A stretch of DNA of 64,000 nucleotides from Periplaneta americana. Lineage: Eukaryota; Arthropoda; Insecta; Blattodea; Blattidae. Both the position numbers and the translations under genes were made by a program. The notes beneath the pieces were generated by a model that did not search any database, was not told where the DNA came from, and worked only from the letters and a program-made list of their open reading frames with translations. Below are positions 11,862 through 23,764 of the stretch, piece after piece. The DNA lies in NCBI RefSeq assembly GCF_040183065.1, contig NC_091131.1, positions 8,893,501-8,957,500 of the forward strand, read 5' to 3'. Numbering within the stretch: the first letter of the stretch is position 1; the number at the start of each line of letters is the position of its first letter.

Positions 11862-12830
11862 GTAAGCAAAGAGGAGGAATCACGCCGGAAATAACAGCGT
11901 CGCGAATATAGTAATGTAATTTTTCTCAGTTACGTCTGTTATATGCATTAGTTCAGGATTAAGATTCCCAGATTCCCATTGTAGCAGGTCTGAAGCCATG
12001 AGAGACATCTGGTACTGAGCAGTAACAACAGAAGAGTCATCATATTTCCGACCTCTGTCGACAATCCTTATGAACTACATGAAGATCAACCTCGTCATCC
12101 TCACTGGTCAAGTTACTAATACCACGCTTTCCATCTTGTCGCAAGATAAACCCTGTTGGAGTGAAAGCAGTTTGTTCTTAGCGACGTTTTTTTGGTAGGG
12201 AAATAAAGCTTTAAGTTCCTTCTCGTAGAATTATGGCACGCGCATTAAAACTTGCTGAAACGTTTTGCGTTGACACTTGTTTAGGATTAAGGTATATGTA
12301 GGCCTACATCTTTACATACAAAAAATTTTGTTTTGTATAATTTTGCTCTGAAATATTTTTATACAATTGAGAATGGTACCAGAAAGAGAATGAAGTGAAC
12401 AAATCTCTTGAAATTATGTCTAAATTGTTTTTAAAAATTATTTTGTTTATAATTTTGACATGCAACTTGAAACATGATAGCTCATGCCATTTTTAAGATA
12501 AGAGCCACAGTTTTTTCACTGTTTTATAGCTAAAACTATTCTTTAGTGCCCGACATGAAGCTATTTTTTATTTTTATTTACATTAATTAAATATTACCAT
12601 ATATGAAACTTAAAATAATATTTCATGTTGCATAAATCATGTAAAAAATCCATAGATAATTATTAATTATATCAATGTTATTATACTCATTGTCATGCAC
12701 TGGGGGACATTTCAAGCTTCAAAATGACACCAATATCTTCTTGGTATCACCATATTTGGCTGAGATATTATGTTTAAAAGAATTAAATATTCTAAAATTA
12801 CTATTTACAGGAAATGAGCCACAAACTTTC
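11862..12830. other. unassigned sequence
   Basis: AT-rich with no supported gene. TAGGCCTA occurs at 12299. Confidence 0.4.
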
Positions 12831-12834
12831 AGAG

Positions 12835-13115
12835 CCTAGAAGACTCCATCATCATATGTCATCCCTTAAGCAGCTTCATTTCGGTCCAGTTTCAGCTTCT
12901 TTCTGCCTCTCAAATACCTCTGCCTTGTTTTAACTTCAGGTGTTGAATGTTTTTTTGACATTTTTGTCCTTATTTTCCATTGATGTAACAAATCCTGCGA
13001 TGGTGCTTGTCCCAGGGCTTATGCCCATCCTCCTCAGAATTTTAATTTCTACTTTTGGACTCTTATTAAAATGACGTACAACATCACTGACACACAAATT
13101 TACAGTTTTATGACT
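12835..13115 (-). pseudogene. possible transposase C-terminal remnant
   Basis: The minus strand reads VRHFNKSPKVEIKILRRMGI then SPGTSTIAGF and, after one frameshift, EVKTRQRYLRGRKKLKL and MTYDDGVF followed by a stop. The pattern (LxxLGIxPGxxT, a basic helix, then a short G-x-F end) resembles a group of insect transposon proteins whose superfamily I cannot name. It is too short and broken to be a working gene. Confidence 0.35.
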
Positions 13116-14249
13116 AACAGTAAAAGATTATAAATTATTTCATTATGTAACAAAGTTTTTTCAATCTAATGATCATGCCCAGATATCTATGCATCTATTT
13201 CGGGACTAGAAAGAAGTTTATTTTATAAGCAATGCTGGACAAGGGGATTGACTGCTATGAAGATCACTCCAAAAGTAAGTGACCGTGGCTGATGACGCAG
13301 CATTTTGGAAAATGGGACTTATCTGAAAAGCCATAAGGCATAAATAAAAAATTCTTATATCAAATTAAAGGGGAGAAAATTGTCTATTAAACTAGTTATA
13401 TTTTGAAAATTCTAATTTTTCATCATTTTTTGCGTTTTATGGGTGTACATATGCCTTAAACAGTAATATCCTGGAAACACATTCCAAATACAAGTTGAAG
13501 AGAGATCTTCAAGATGCCATTGTCACCACCATAATAAAATTTTCTGTAGTGATATTTCCGTCAGCATCTTTATGGTGTACATTCAATTTAAATTATACTA
13601 GGTTCTATATTTTATGTCTTAATCTCTTTTGTTTGAAACCTGTTTATATAATTTTTCATTTTAAATTTTACTGTGAGCTATTCTGTGTCGCAGGGCAAAC
13701 CCAAAATGTTGGGTCAGACCAATAAATTAAAATTAAATTATACCAATATGCTAGTTTTTATTTTCATTGACATGAGTTTTAATCAATGATCTCTATCCAT
13801 TACTGGAAGCAACACAATGTATTAAGAAATCGTGCTGCTTCCGTTCACCCTCCGTCATGATGGTCAATCTACCTCCTTGTTACGCTTCGTCATGAAATGA
13901 AATTACGTGAGAGGCAGAAAAACGGACAATTTTAAGGGGATAATTTTCATCCAAAATTTGTGAAATTTAAGCTACATAAACAGGCATACAATACTATCAA
14001 CTGTACAAAATTTGGTGTCATTAAGATTAGTAGCTAGTTTTTAAATTATATATATTTTTAAATATTTTATATTGACGTCACTAAAAAGGCTTCTTGCGTC
14101 AAAGTTTTCAAAATTGTTAGTTCATATTTGCTCAAAAGCTTGAAAATAGTCATGGGAATAAACATTACTTAGCTGAGCTCAATTTAAATAATCTGTCGCA
14201 ATATTTTTTTTTAATTTTATGAATTTACCATTACAGCATATTTTGATGT
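13116..14249. other. unassigned sequence
   Basis: A 76-codon frame at 13495-13725 shows no motif. TTTTAAGGGGATA near 13933 resembles, inverted, TCCCCTTAAAAGG at 15239 and may be part of an unrecognised element. Confidence 0.35.
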
Positions 14250-14819
14250 AAGTACAAAACATTTCAATGGATACCTAGTCATTGTGGTACACCTGGAAAC
14301 GAGAAAGTCGATAATATTGCAAAACAGGCAACATATTTGCAACCAACACCTCTTCAAGTGATATCTCTATCCAATGCTTTTGCTTCAGTAAAGTCCCATT
14401 TTATAAACCTATGGATCAACAATTGGCTCTCTTCTGACAAAGGAAAAATTTTACAGTCTGTACAAAAGAAACCAAATGACCTGGAAATGTACAAAAACTT
14501 GCCCAGACATGTTCAAACATTTTTAACAAGAGCCAGAACAGGTCACATTGTCACTCAATTGTACCTACACCGATTTCACATTTCTGATAATCCTACTTGT
14601 CTGTGGTGTAATAATCATGATGAAGATCTGGAACACATTCTTCTATACTGTCCATCCATAAACCACAAAAGAAGTAAATTAAAATCATCAGTACCAGTTG
14701 CAGAAGACACAGCCCTGCAGTATATATTGACTACACCCCAACTCTGGCTACTAGCAACAGGCATCTATAATGAACACCGATCAAAATACCCCTCATTTCT
14801 CGTGAAAAACAACAACTGA
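14250..14819 (+). pseudogene. LINE ORF2 C-terminus: RNase H end and Cys-rich knuckle
   Basis: The + strand reads FQWIPSHCGTPGNEKVD (the last conserved RNase H block, SHxGxxGNExxD), then NIAKQAT, and near the end a zinc-knuckle-like CLWCNNHDEDLEHILLYCPS (C-x2-C-x7-H-x4-C). This order is found in RNase H-bearing LINEs of the I/Jockey/R1 assemblage. The frame 14337-14819 is open and ends naturally. Reverse transcriptase and endonuclease are missing, so this is a 5'-truncated copy. Confidence 0.8.
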
Positions 14820-15337
14820 ATAGACTACAGTGGACTATAGTGGACTTTGTTGTCAGCATACAGCTGGATACATTAAGAAGATTGATTTTAATGTAAGTAC
14901 AACATGAATATACCCCGAAGAAACTTAATATTAATATTTCATAAAAATGTTAATTAAATTTTATTTATCAACATTTAATTGACCTCTGTGAGAATTTTCA
15001 GACCCATCTGACAATAAACTGTTGTGCAAGGAGCTTTTATATTCAATAAACTGCTTAAAATTTTAAGCTTAGCAAAACAGCATAAAACAAAAAAGCATTT
15101 CTCTCAACTCACGCACTGTATGTTTGGTCACATTTGTTTATATGGTTAGATCATTTTGAACAGTCTCAAATATAATCACAAGCATAAAAATAAAACAAGT
15201 GGATTTTCTTAACTTTTCAGCATTATTTCAGCATAGTGTCCCCTTAAAAGGTAAAATATATATGCTATTCAGGGATGGCTTTAGGGGTAGTGCCCTCTTG
15301 CCATGGTGCTTAAATAAAATATAATTAAATTTTATTT
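14820..15337. other. LINE 3' flank and unassigned sequence
   Basis: Probably includes the 3' untranslated region of the LINE ending at 14819. No further gene seen. Confidence 0.4.
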
Positions 15338-16009
15338 CGGAATATGTATGATAAGAACTTTCTTGTGTTAAGTTTTAACATAACTTGTTAACATGTTTCG
15401 ACCTATTTTCGGTCATCTTCGGAACTGGTCGTTGTTGGTCTTGGTGCCTCTTGTTTCCTGTGAGGGTGCGTTCGTAGTGTAGAGTCAAAGAGTGTATGTG
15501 TTTTGAAATTGAGTTGTGTGTTGAGAATATCGTTGGGGTGTGATTTCGTGTGTCTGTATATTTCATATTGTTCTAGTGTGTTGAGTTTCTGGCTTTTTGG
15601 TTGGATGTGCAGTATTTCCATGTCTGTGTTGATGTCTCTGTAGGTGTGGTTGGCATTTGTGATGTGTTCTGCATATGTGGAGGTGTTTTGTAATTTTATT
15701 ATGGCTGTGATGTATTCTTTGTAACGTGTTTGAAATGATCTGCCTGTTTGTCCTATGTAGAAGTTGTTGCAGATGTTACATTTGAGTTTGTATACGCCTG
15801 TGTGGTTGTATTTCTATGTTTGTGTTGTTTGTGTGTTGAGATGTTTTTGTAGAGTGTTATTTGTTCTGTATGCGATTTTGTAATTTAATTTCTTGAATGA
15901 GGTTGCAATTTTGTGTGTGTTTTTGTTTTCGTATGTTATTGTGATGTATTTTTTGTTTGTGTTGTATTCTTCTGTTTTTTGTGGTTTTGTTTTGTCTTAC
16001 ATATTATGT
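15338..16009 (-). mobile_element. Penelope-like element 3' part, minus-strand arm
   Basis: Minus-strand copy of the family at 4842-5757. It contains the GIY-YIG block region (~15680-15810), MEILHIQPKSQKLNTLEQYE (15562-15621) and the C-terminal SSEDDRK (15403). The 3' terminus TTCTTATCATACATATTCCG faces outward at 15338. A few stops break the upstream frame. Confidence 0.85.
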
Positions 16010-16655
16010 TTTCTAACAGAAGAATATAACACAAACAGAAGAACACAAAAAATACATCACACTAACATACGAAAACAAAAACACACATAAAATTGCAACC
16101 TCATTCAAGAAATTAAATTACAAAATCGCTTACAGAACAAATAACACTCTACAAAAACTTCTCAAAACACAAACAAACAAATACAACCACACAGGCGTAT
16201 ACAAACTCAAATGTAACACCTGCAACAACTTCTACATAGGGCAGACAGGCAGATCATTTCAAACACGTTACAAAGAACACATCACAGCCATAATAAAATT
16301 ACAAAACACCTCCACATATGCAGAACACATCACAAATGCCAACCACACCTACAGAGACATCAACACAGACATGGAAATACTACACATCCAACCAAAAAGC
16401 CAGAAACTCAACACACTAGAACAATATGAAATATACAGACACATGAAATCACACCCCAACGATATTCTCAACACACAACTCAATTTCAAAACACATACAC
16501 TCTTTGACTCTACACTACGAACGCACCCTCACAGGAAACAAGAGGCACCAAGACCAACAACGACCAGTTCCGAAGATGACCGAAAATAGGTCGAAACATG
16601 TTAACAAGGTACGTTAAAACTTAACACAAGAAAGTTCTTATCATACATATTCCGA
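16010..16655 (+). mobile_element. Penelope-like element 3' part, plus-strand arm
   Basis: Plus-strand copy, the mirror of 15338-16009 with almost no spacer. GVYKLKCNTCNNFYIGQTGR lies at ~16195-16260 (here YIGQT, the canonical GIY-YIG half), followed by MEILHI at 16371 and SSEDDRK ending 16589. The two arms make a ~1.3-kb inverted repeat. Confidence 0.85.
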
Positions 16656-17221
16656 AGTGATACAGTGTTAAAAGTTGTGTAATCAAGATGTATAAATTTT
16701 ATTTTTAACTGTACATTCAGAGCACTATAAGATCACACATTTTATAAAAAAAATATGGATTTATCATGGAGTAATTCCAGCAGAACATCGATTTGAAGTA
16801 CTGTGCCGCATCATGCCAGAGTAACAATGCTGTTCGTCCACTCATGCGCTGCTGTAATATGAAAATGAGAAATATGTACATAAATAAGTAGCTAAAAATG
16901 GCAAAATATGTAAAAAATAAAAAATACGTAACTTAAAAAACAAGAGATTTAATTTTGCACACTGACAAGAAAACAGAACTCAAAAAAATTACAAGTGCAC
17001 ATGTGATTCAACCTCCTTTAATTGCTGTTTGGAGGAGCAATTAATAATTAAATATTTTTACATATTTTCTGCGGTCAGCATTTGCCTTCTGTCTGTTAGA
17101 ATGTTCTTATAAATGGAAAATGGCTTCACAACTTCACACGAAGTAACTGGCGCATATTTTAGATGAGGAATATACTCGAAACAATGTTCTCAGGGAGCTA
17201 CACACACTGACCTTTAAGTAT
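16656..17221. other. unassigned sequence
   Basis: AT-rich. 16676-16698 (TGTAATCAAGATGTATAAA) recurs inverted at 37980-38000 beside another Penelope-like copy, so part of it may belong to that family. Confidence 0.4.
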
Positions 17222-17790
17222 TACATCACACTAACATACAAAAACAAAAACACATACGAGATTGCAACCTCGTTTAAGAAATTAAATTACAACATTGCAT
17301 ACAGAACACAAAACACTCTATAAAACCATCTCTCAACACACTAACAACACAAATAAATAAATACAAGCACACAGGCGTATACAAACTGAAATGCAACAGC
17401 TGCAACAACTTGCACATAGGACAGACAGGCAGATCATTTCAAACGCGTTACAAAGAACACATCACAGCCATAACCAAATCAACACAACACTTCCATATAC
17501 ACAGAACACATTAAAAATGTCAACCACACCTACAGCGACATAAACACAGACATGGAAATTCTACATCTCCAACCGGAAAACCAGAAACTAAAGACACTAG
17601 AACAATACTAAATATCCAGGCACACAAAAACATACCCACATCAAATCATCAACACACAACACAGAACACACACTTTTTGACTCCACATTACACTACACAA
17701 ATAACCTTCAAATGAAACACAATCAGAAATCGCGAATAGCACCAAGTTCTGATGATGACCACTGGCTGAAACTAGTCAACAAGGTAACCT
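17222..17790 (+). mobile_element. Penelope-like element, older diverged copy
   Basis: Same layout as 16010-16655 (GIY-YIG block at ~17375-17460, then MEILHLQPENQKL) but with more substitutions and stops, and a 3' end reading SDDDHW rather than SEDDRK. No intact frame. Confidence 0.8.
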
Positions 17791-17796
17791 AGTTAA

Positions 17797-18677
17797 TTAA
17801 GGGGAGAGGATGGGATTTTTTTTTAACTTTTTTTCTATTTGGTGAAAAATTTTTATTTTTTGTATGTAGAGAGCTCATAGCTGTAGCAATTCAACCAAAT
17901 AAAAATATTATGAAAAAAAAAATATTTGGGGACCCAAATTTGAAAAAAATATATACCCAATGCAGGATTGTACTAAAACCGATATATCTAAACCGTTTTT
18001 AAAGATAGATTCAAACGGTTTTTCGCAATGTATTTGCAAAATCATGTTCTACAAACTGTAACAGAATTTTGACATTAGTCCCTACGTTTGTAAAATAAAC
18101 AATTAAAATTTAATAATTTTCTGATTTCCTTTCTTGCAAACAAACGGACGTATTTTTAAAATGAAATCAATTAACAAAATTCTGTTACAGAGAAAAATTT
18201 CCTAATGGTCTAAAGAATGTGTGTTCTAAATTTCATGCATGTATCTTTAATAGTTCAGAAATTATATCCATTTTTGTCTGGCAATGTAGCAAAAAAAAAA
18301 ATGAAGTTACTGGAAAACGATAAATGTGGGCTTGTGATTTAAAAATCCATAGCGCAGGAAGTTTAAAAATACGTCTCAACATCCGATAATGGCACAAATA
18401 CCCACAAAGTGTTATGCAACGCATTCCACACATAACAAAGAGTATTTTAAAGAATTTTTTTTTTTAATTTAATTTACCGGAAACAACAATAAAAGTCAGT
18501 GAGTGATTTAAAAATCCATAACATAGGAAGTTTAAAAATGGCGACTCAACATCCGATAAGGGCACAAATACCCACAAAATGTTATGCTATGCATTCCACA
18601 CATATCAGAGTATTTTAAAGACATTTTTTTTTGTAATTTACTCATTTTCACCAAAAAATACCATCCCCTCCCCTTAA
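17797..18677. mobile_element. TTAA-bounded non-autonomous element, complete copy 2
   Basis: Starts TTAAGGGGAGAGGATGG and ends with the complement TTAAGGGGAGGGGATGG. The inverted ends extend into GGTGAAAAA / TTTTTCACC. TTAA at both ends suggests a TTAA-targeting transposase (piggyBac or Kolobok type), but the GGGGAG start is not the classic piggyBac CCC. The tandem ~180-bp internal unit is as in copy 1 (1034-1866). No coding potential. Confidence 0.75.
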
Positions 18678-21085
18678 CACGTGAAAGCATATATATACTT
18701 CATATTCACAATTTTATTAATAGATGCAACCCAAGATCTAAGTCAATTTGGAAGAGGCAGGTGAAATATTATATAAATATAAGAAATATTATATAAATTT
18801 ACATATTCCTTGTACATTTGTTTTACTGTCATCCAAAATAAACTGCTTTCTAATAAATGCACTGTCAAATACAATACACACTCCAGGAGAGGTGGTTCTT
18901 TATCACTATTTTGTTTCAAATAGCTGAATACTTGTCCTACAAATGCAGGTTCACAATTTTATTCATGATCTTACATACTTGTAAGCTTTAGAGAAACATA
19001 GCCTAAGTTTAAAGTTACAGCAAACTGTTTCTTCTAGCTAGTTTATTAACTAGAGTTTTGAAACTGGTTCATTATAAAATGAAAACTGCTGCTGCCAGTT
19101 CAAGTAATGCGCATTCGACATCTCAACATAAGCAGCAGATATTAAGTTTTCCCCATGAAATCAACTGAAATGGCTCTCTAAAACACCTTCAAAGTCACTA
19201 TTGCCATAACATTTTTTTTAGTTCTTCCGGCAGCTGCTGCATGTTGGAGATTTTCTTGTTCCTGCGAAGTATGGGCATCTGCAATCATTTGATTTTCTTT
19301 CCCAAGCTTGTTTTAATTGAAGATTATGAGACAGGATCTATTTGTCTGCATATTTTCCTGAAGGTGTTCTGGGAACTCATTTCCATTCGTCACCTCGTCA
19401 CTGTCTATTTTTTCTGTAACACAACATTCATTATGTTGCAATGAAATGCATCAACATAAGGCGTAGTAGTGACTAGATTAAAACAGTGTCACAGCAGACC
19501 AATCGAAGATAACAAAACTGTTGTTTAAAAAGTTAGGCTACATATTTTCACTTTAGACTTATTTTGTGTTTATGGCGGAAATATTAATATATCTATACGT
19601 AAAATCTAACTCTGATAATAATCATTTGATTAATTCTGATGTCCCTCACTGTGGGCATACAATGATCTATCCAGATATGTAAAAGTAATGTAATATCCAC
19701 ATTTTTTAACAGCAAAATGTTACATGGACATGGGCCCTAGTTTTTATACAGCTTAATGAATATTGTAAATAAACCATATTATAAAATTAGGCATACAAAT
19801 TAACATTGTACACTTTAAGAATCTTACGTTCATGCATGTCGATGAGACAGGGCGCATAAACTTAAGTAGGCCTACATATGGGCTACAAATACAATTTATA
19901 AAAAATTACTCACCAAAGTAACCGAAGGTTCCTTACGAACCAGAGATCGTCTAACATAAATATCCTTTTGGAGATGTCCTGGAAAATCAGATAATTAAGG
20001 CACAGATGGTCCTTTAGCAGTTTTACAGGTGCACCAGGCCATACTTGGTAGCTATCAATTGTATCGTATTGTATTTATTTACATTCCATGGTATTCGTAC
20101 ACCGTTTAACAGCTAGAATACGGAATATATCAAAAACATCTTAATAGTAGTATAAATTCTTAATTATAGTCACAGTCTATTTGACATATATACAGAAGAG
20201 AGTGGGATATATGCTGTGGGTGACCAACATTCCCTACGAATTGCTTGCACCCGTTTATTTAACATGGCACTTCAGAACGAAAAGACAGGAACTTACATGA
20301 AACAATTTAAAATCAAGACGTCGTCGTGATGACAGACATGGCTGGTTTATAGGTTAGGTACCTTTGTTTTTATTCATTACACTAAATTGACCTACCCGTA
20401 AAACTAGATTCCACGCCCTATTTTTCGACGTTCTCCACAACCATACGCGACACAATATTTCAGTATTTTAATTCGTCATGAAGTTCAACAAGCAAATAAA
20501 ATTTTAAATAAAAACACTCCTCCTACATATCAAACGCACTCCATTATGATGTTGATCTTCACGATTGCCAACGTAACAAAAATGCGATCGTCATAGTTTT
20601 TAGTGCTGTTGTACAGTGACACCAACTATATGGGCCCGAGGGGCCAGAGTCCACCCAATAATTTGTTGTGTTATTATTGTTACCACTATTAGTTATGAGA
20701 TTTAATTATTTTAACTTATAACTCAAGTGTTTGAGGATACCCTATGTTTTCCAAAAGTTGGCGCCGCTGCTTTTGTGAATCCAGTTTATGATGTTGAGAT
20801 CACTGGTTTTATGCTTGATTCAGTACGGAGATAATTTTAGAGGAGTCAAGTGCTTGAAGCAAGTCGATTTTTGCTCTTTTGCTTCTACTTTCTCCAACTG
20901 ACATGATCGAGATAGTGACTTGAAGGTCAAGCAGAATTTGAATCGCCGACTTATCAACTTTTGCGTCCAATTTCCCGTCACGTGATCAACTTGACTCCAC
21001 TTCCCGCGTCGGGCTGGTAACTTGTAGCAACTTACAAGCAGATAACTAGTGTCCTGTGTGTGACTATTGTCGAAGTGAATTAATA
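18678..21085. other. unassigned sequence upstream of the MADF-BESS gene
   Basis: No element ends or convincing frames. The last few hundred bases should include the promoter and 5' UTR of the gene starting at 21086. TAGGCCTA occurs at 19867. Confidence 0.4.
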
Positions 21086-21451
21086 ATGAGCGCACCAAAG
21101 TGGAATTCCAACGATATTATGAAATTTTTGGAAGTATATGAAAGGTACGAACTTCTGTGGAATACACACAACAAAGAATACTTAAATAAAACCAAGAGGG
21201 AATTAATGTTCCAGAAACTAGTTAGCGAACTCAAGAAACAAGGTTTCGAAAAAATTGACATAGAAGTGGTTCGAAAAAAGATAAAAACCCTTAAAACAGT
21301 GTACCGCCAAGAACTAACAAAAATCGCAAAATCAAAACAAAGTGCAGTTTGGCCTGAAGACATAATATATAAGCCTAAATTGGCCTGGTTTGAAAAAGCA
21401 GATTCGTTTTTGAGATGTGTAACTGCTGGCACTGCTTCTACATCAACTTTG
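21086..21451 (+). CDS. MADF-BESS protein, exon 1 (MADF domain)
   Basis: The 122 codons from the first ATG (21086; the frame extends further upstream without an ATG) read MSAPKWNSNDIMKFLEVYER, ...LLWNTHNKEYLNKTKRE, ...IEVVRKKIKTLKTVYRQEL and KLAWFEKADSFLR. These are the hallmarks of a MADF (Myb/SANT-like, Adf-1 type) DNA-binding domain, residues ~8-112. The exon ends ACTTTG|GTAAGT at 21451/21452, phase 0, a strong splice donor. The last exon at 31199 starts in phase 0 and carries a BESS-like motif, the usual partner of MADF in insect chromatin and transcription factors. The protein is inferred to bind DNA in the nucleus; the target is unknown. Reading past the donor adds 57 residues with no motif. 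Additional internal exons cannot be excluded. Confidence 0.8.
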
Positions 21452-22807
21452 GTAAGTCTGTTACTACAGTTTCAATTTTATTGTTGGTTAAAATCATATC
21501 CCCCAAATCACATACAACACATTGATCACCTTAATGCACTTTCAAGGCAAATTTTTATCAATGTCACTATGCTGCCATCTAGCGACTGCAAAAAAAAAAA
21601 GTCATGTTATAACTCGATGTAATTGCATGGAGTAATGGCGTGCAGCTGTACTTCCATCTAGCGGTCGTTACCCAAAAAAACATTTTCGACAGTGGAGATT
21701 CTAGTGATTGTTCTCTTTTATGTCTTGCCATTTAATAACACGGGAATGGCCAATCTGATATATGTATATTTGATCAATGATCATATCTAAGGACTGATTT
21801 TCATCTTAACAGTTTCGCTATATATTACATTAAAGGTAGGTCTACGAAAGTTCTATTGAAATTTTTGCATTAAGCATCATCTTCCTGGTGTTGCTAAGTT
21901 TTATAAAATTGTACTGATACACGGTAATTAATTGTACATTTTCCTGAAAATGTTCCCCCTATGAAGAGTTTTTTTCTTATTTGTTTGCTAAGTTTTATAA
22001 TAATTTGTCAAATAAATTTTCGGGAAATTTTTACTTACTAAGCTTTTTGAGCTTAGGTACTGATTTTGCTAAGCTGATTGAAACTGTAGGCCTAATTACG
22101 GGTAGATATGCCGGTTTTCTGATTGTGTAGTTTAGTTTATTGATTCGCTAAGTTTTATAATTATTGTACTGATATAGGCTAATTATAAATTTTCCTGCAA
22201 ATTTTCCTCGTATATTAAGCAACTTTTTGAGCTTACTGATTTTGCTATGTTTTATAATTGTACTGATGTAATTCACCTCTGATCCCGATCGTTGGATGAA
22301 CTAATTGCTGTTCAAATAACCACATTAACAAAACACGTGCTTCTGTACTATACAATCACTCGTAAAATGTACACGTTTAATTCAAAACGGGCCAGAATTT
22401 AAAAATAAATTGTTTGGAAATTAACTACACGAAATAGTTTTCCCAAACAGTCATAGGCCACATTCAACACAACGGTCCACCGCTGTGGAGTAGCGGTTAG
22501 CATGTATGACCGTGAACGAGCGGGCCTGGGTTCAGACACTGGTTGGGACAAGTTATGGTTGAGGTTTTTTCCGGACTTTCCCTCAACCCATTACGAGCTA
22601 ATGCTGGGTAACTTTCGACGCTGGAGCCTGGACTCATCTCACTAGCATTATCACATTCATATCACTCAGACAGGGTGCAAATTAAGATTTTTGATGAGAG
22701 GGGGATGGAATCCTAGATAGGGAATAATATACATAAAATTATTATTATCCTCATTCGATACGGCTCAACGCTTGGTCGCACTGAGTTGCTTGTCTTGCGT
22801 CCTGATC

Positions 22808-22810
<3 letters not shown>

Positions 22811-22858
<48 letters not shown>

Positions 22859-22864
22859 ATAATA

Positions 22865-22905
<41 letters not shown>
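22811..22905. repeat. (TAA)n and (TTA)n microsatellites, mutually inverted
   Basis: Direct reading: about 14 TAA units, a short ACTTATAATAATAATAAGT hinge, then about 13 ATT units, so the pair can fold as a hairpin. The poly-Asn, poly-Tyr and poly-Ile frames across it are not genes. Confidence 0.95.
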
Positions 22906-22906
<1 letters not shown>

Positions 22907-23008
22907 CCCATGATAAGATGTATAAAGGCCCATTCACAATGAAAATTAAACATAACCGTAACATAAACACAGAAAGATGAAAGAGTGATGGAAAGGAGAA
23001 AAATTCTC

Positions 23009-23078
23009 TCCGGCGCCGGGATTTGAACCCGGGTTTTCAGCTCTACGTGCTGATGCTTTATCCACTAAGCCACGCCGG
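23009..23078 (-). repeat. tRNA-like sequence (anticodon position GTA), SINE head
   Basis: A 70-nt cloverleaf: acceptor CCGGCGT/GCGCCGG, D arm GCTTAGTGGATAAAGC, anticodon stem TCAGC/GCTGA with loop ACGTAGA, T arm CCGGGTTCAAATCCCGG. A-box- and B-box-like promoters are intact. Position 33 is C, not the universal T, so a working tRNA-Tyr is unlikely; it is a repeat head. Confidence 0.75.
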
Positions 23079-23344
23079 ATACAACCCCGACGCCGGTTAG
23101 AAACGTCTCAGATTAAGCTCCATCTCTTGGGTTCCCTCTAGTGGCCGCCCTCTGCACTACGTCATAGAAGTCTATGAACGCAGGACCGAAGTCCATACAT
23201 GTGTTGAGGTGCACTCGAATGAGTGACTGGTTGGCCGGGATCCGACGGTATAGGCGCATATCATATATATTTTGATGTACCGAAGTACATGTGATATTTC
23301 CATGCAGATATTCTGCGTCATCATATGATGAAAGAGTGATGGAA

Positions 23345-23413
23345 CGGCGTGGCTTAGTGGATAAAGCATCAGCACGTAGAGCTGAAAACCCGGGTTCAAA
23401 TCCCGGCGCCGGA
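23345..23413 (+). repeat. tRNA-like sequence (anticodon position GTA), SINE head
   Basis: Same cloverleaf as 23009-23078 on the plus strand, lacking the first acceptor base. It occupies the loop of the foldback. Confidence 0.75.
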
Positions 23414-23694
23414 GAGAATTTTTCTCCGTTCCATCACTCTTTCATCATATGATGACGCGGAATATCTGCATGGAAATATCATATGTACTTCGGTACATCA
23501 AAATATATATGATATGCACCTATACCGTCGGATCCCGGCCAACCAGTCACTCATTCGAGTGCACCTCAACACATGTATGGACTTCGGTCCTGCGTTCATA
23601 GACATCTATGACGTAGTGCAGAGGGCGGCCACTAGAGGGAACCCAAGAGATGGAGCTTAATCTGAGACGTTTCTAACCGGCGTCGGGGTTGTAT

Positions 23695-23764
23695 CCGGCG
23701 TGACTTAGTGGATAAAGCATCAGCACTTAGAGCTGAAAACCCGGGTTCAAATCCCGGCGCCGGA
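23695..23764 (+). repeat. tRNA-like sequence, mutated anticodon loop
   Basis: Same cloverleaf with loop ACTTAGA and D-arm change GACTTAGTGGATAAAGC. It is followed by GAGAGAATTTTTCTCCG, the conserved tail start. Confidence 0.75.

Noticed and set aside
13933..15256. TIR pair TTTTAAGGGGATA ... TCCCCTTAAAAGG as ends of one element
   Set aside because: Only ~11 bases match and there is no supporting TSD or shared subterminal sequence.
22811..22905. CRISPR-like or satellite array
   Set aside because: Simple triplet repeats without unique spacers, in a eukaryotic context.
22751..22980. Open frames encoding poly-Asn, poly-Ile and poly-Tyr (also at 34192-34422, 37715-37924, 50462-51105)
   Set aside because: They are translations of (TAA)n/(TTA)n microsatellites, with no motif outside the run.
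23009..23078. Functional tRNA-Tyr gene
   Set aside because: Multi-copy, C at position 33, embedded in TSD-flanked repeats with a fixed tail; a SINE-type head is the better reading.
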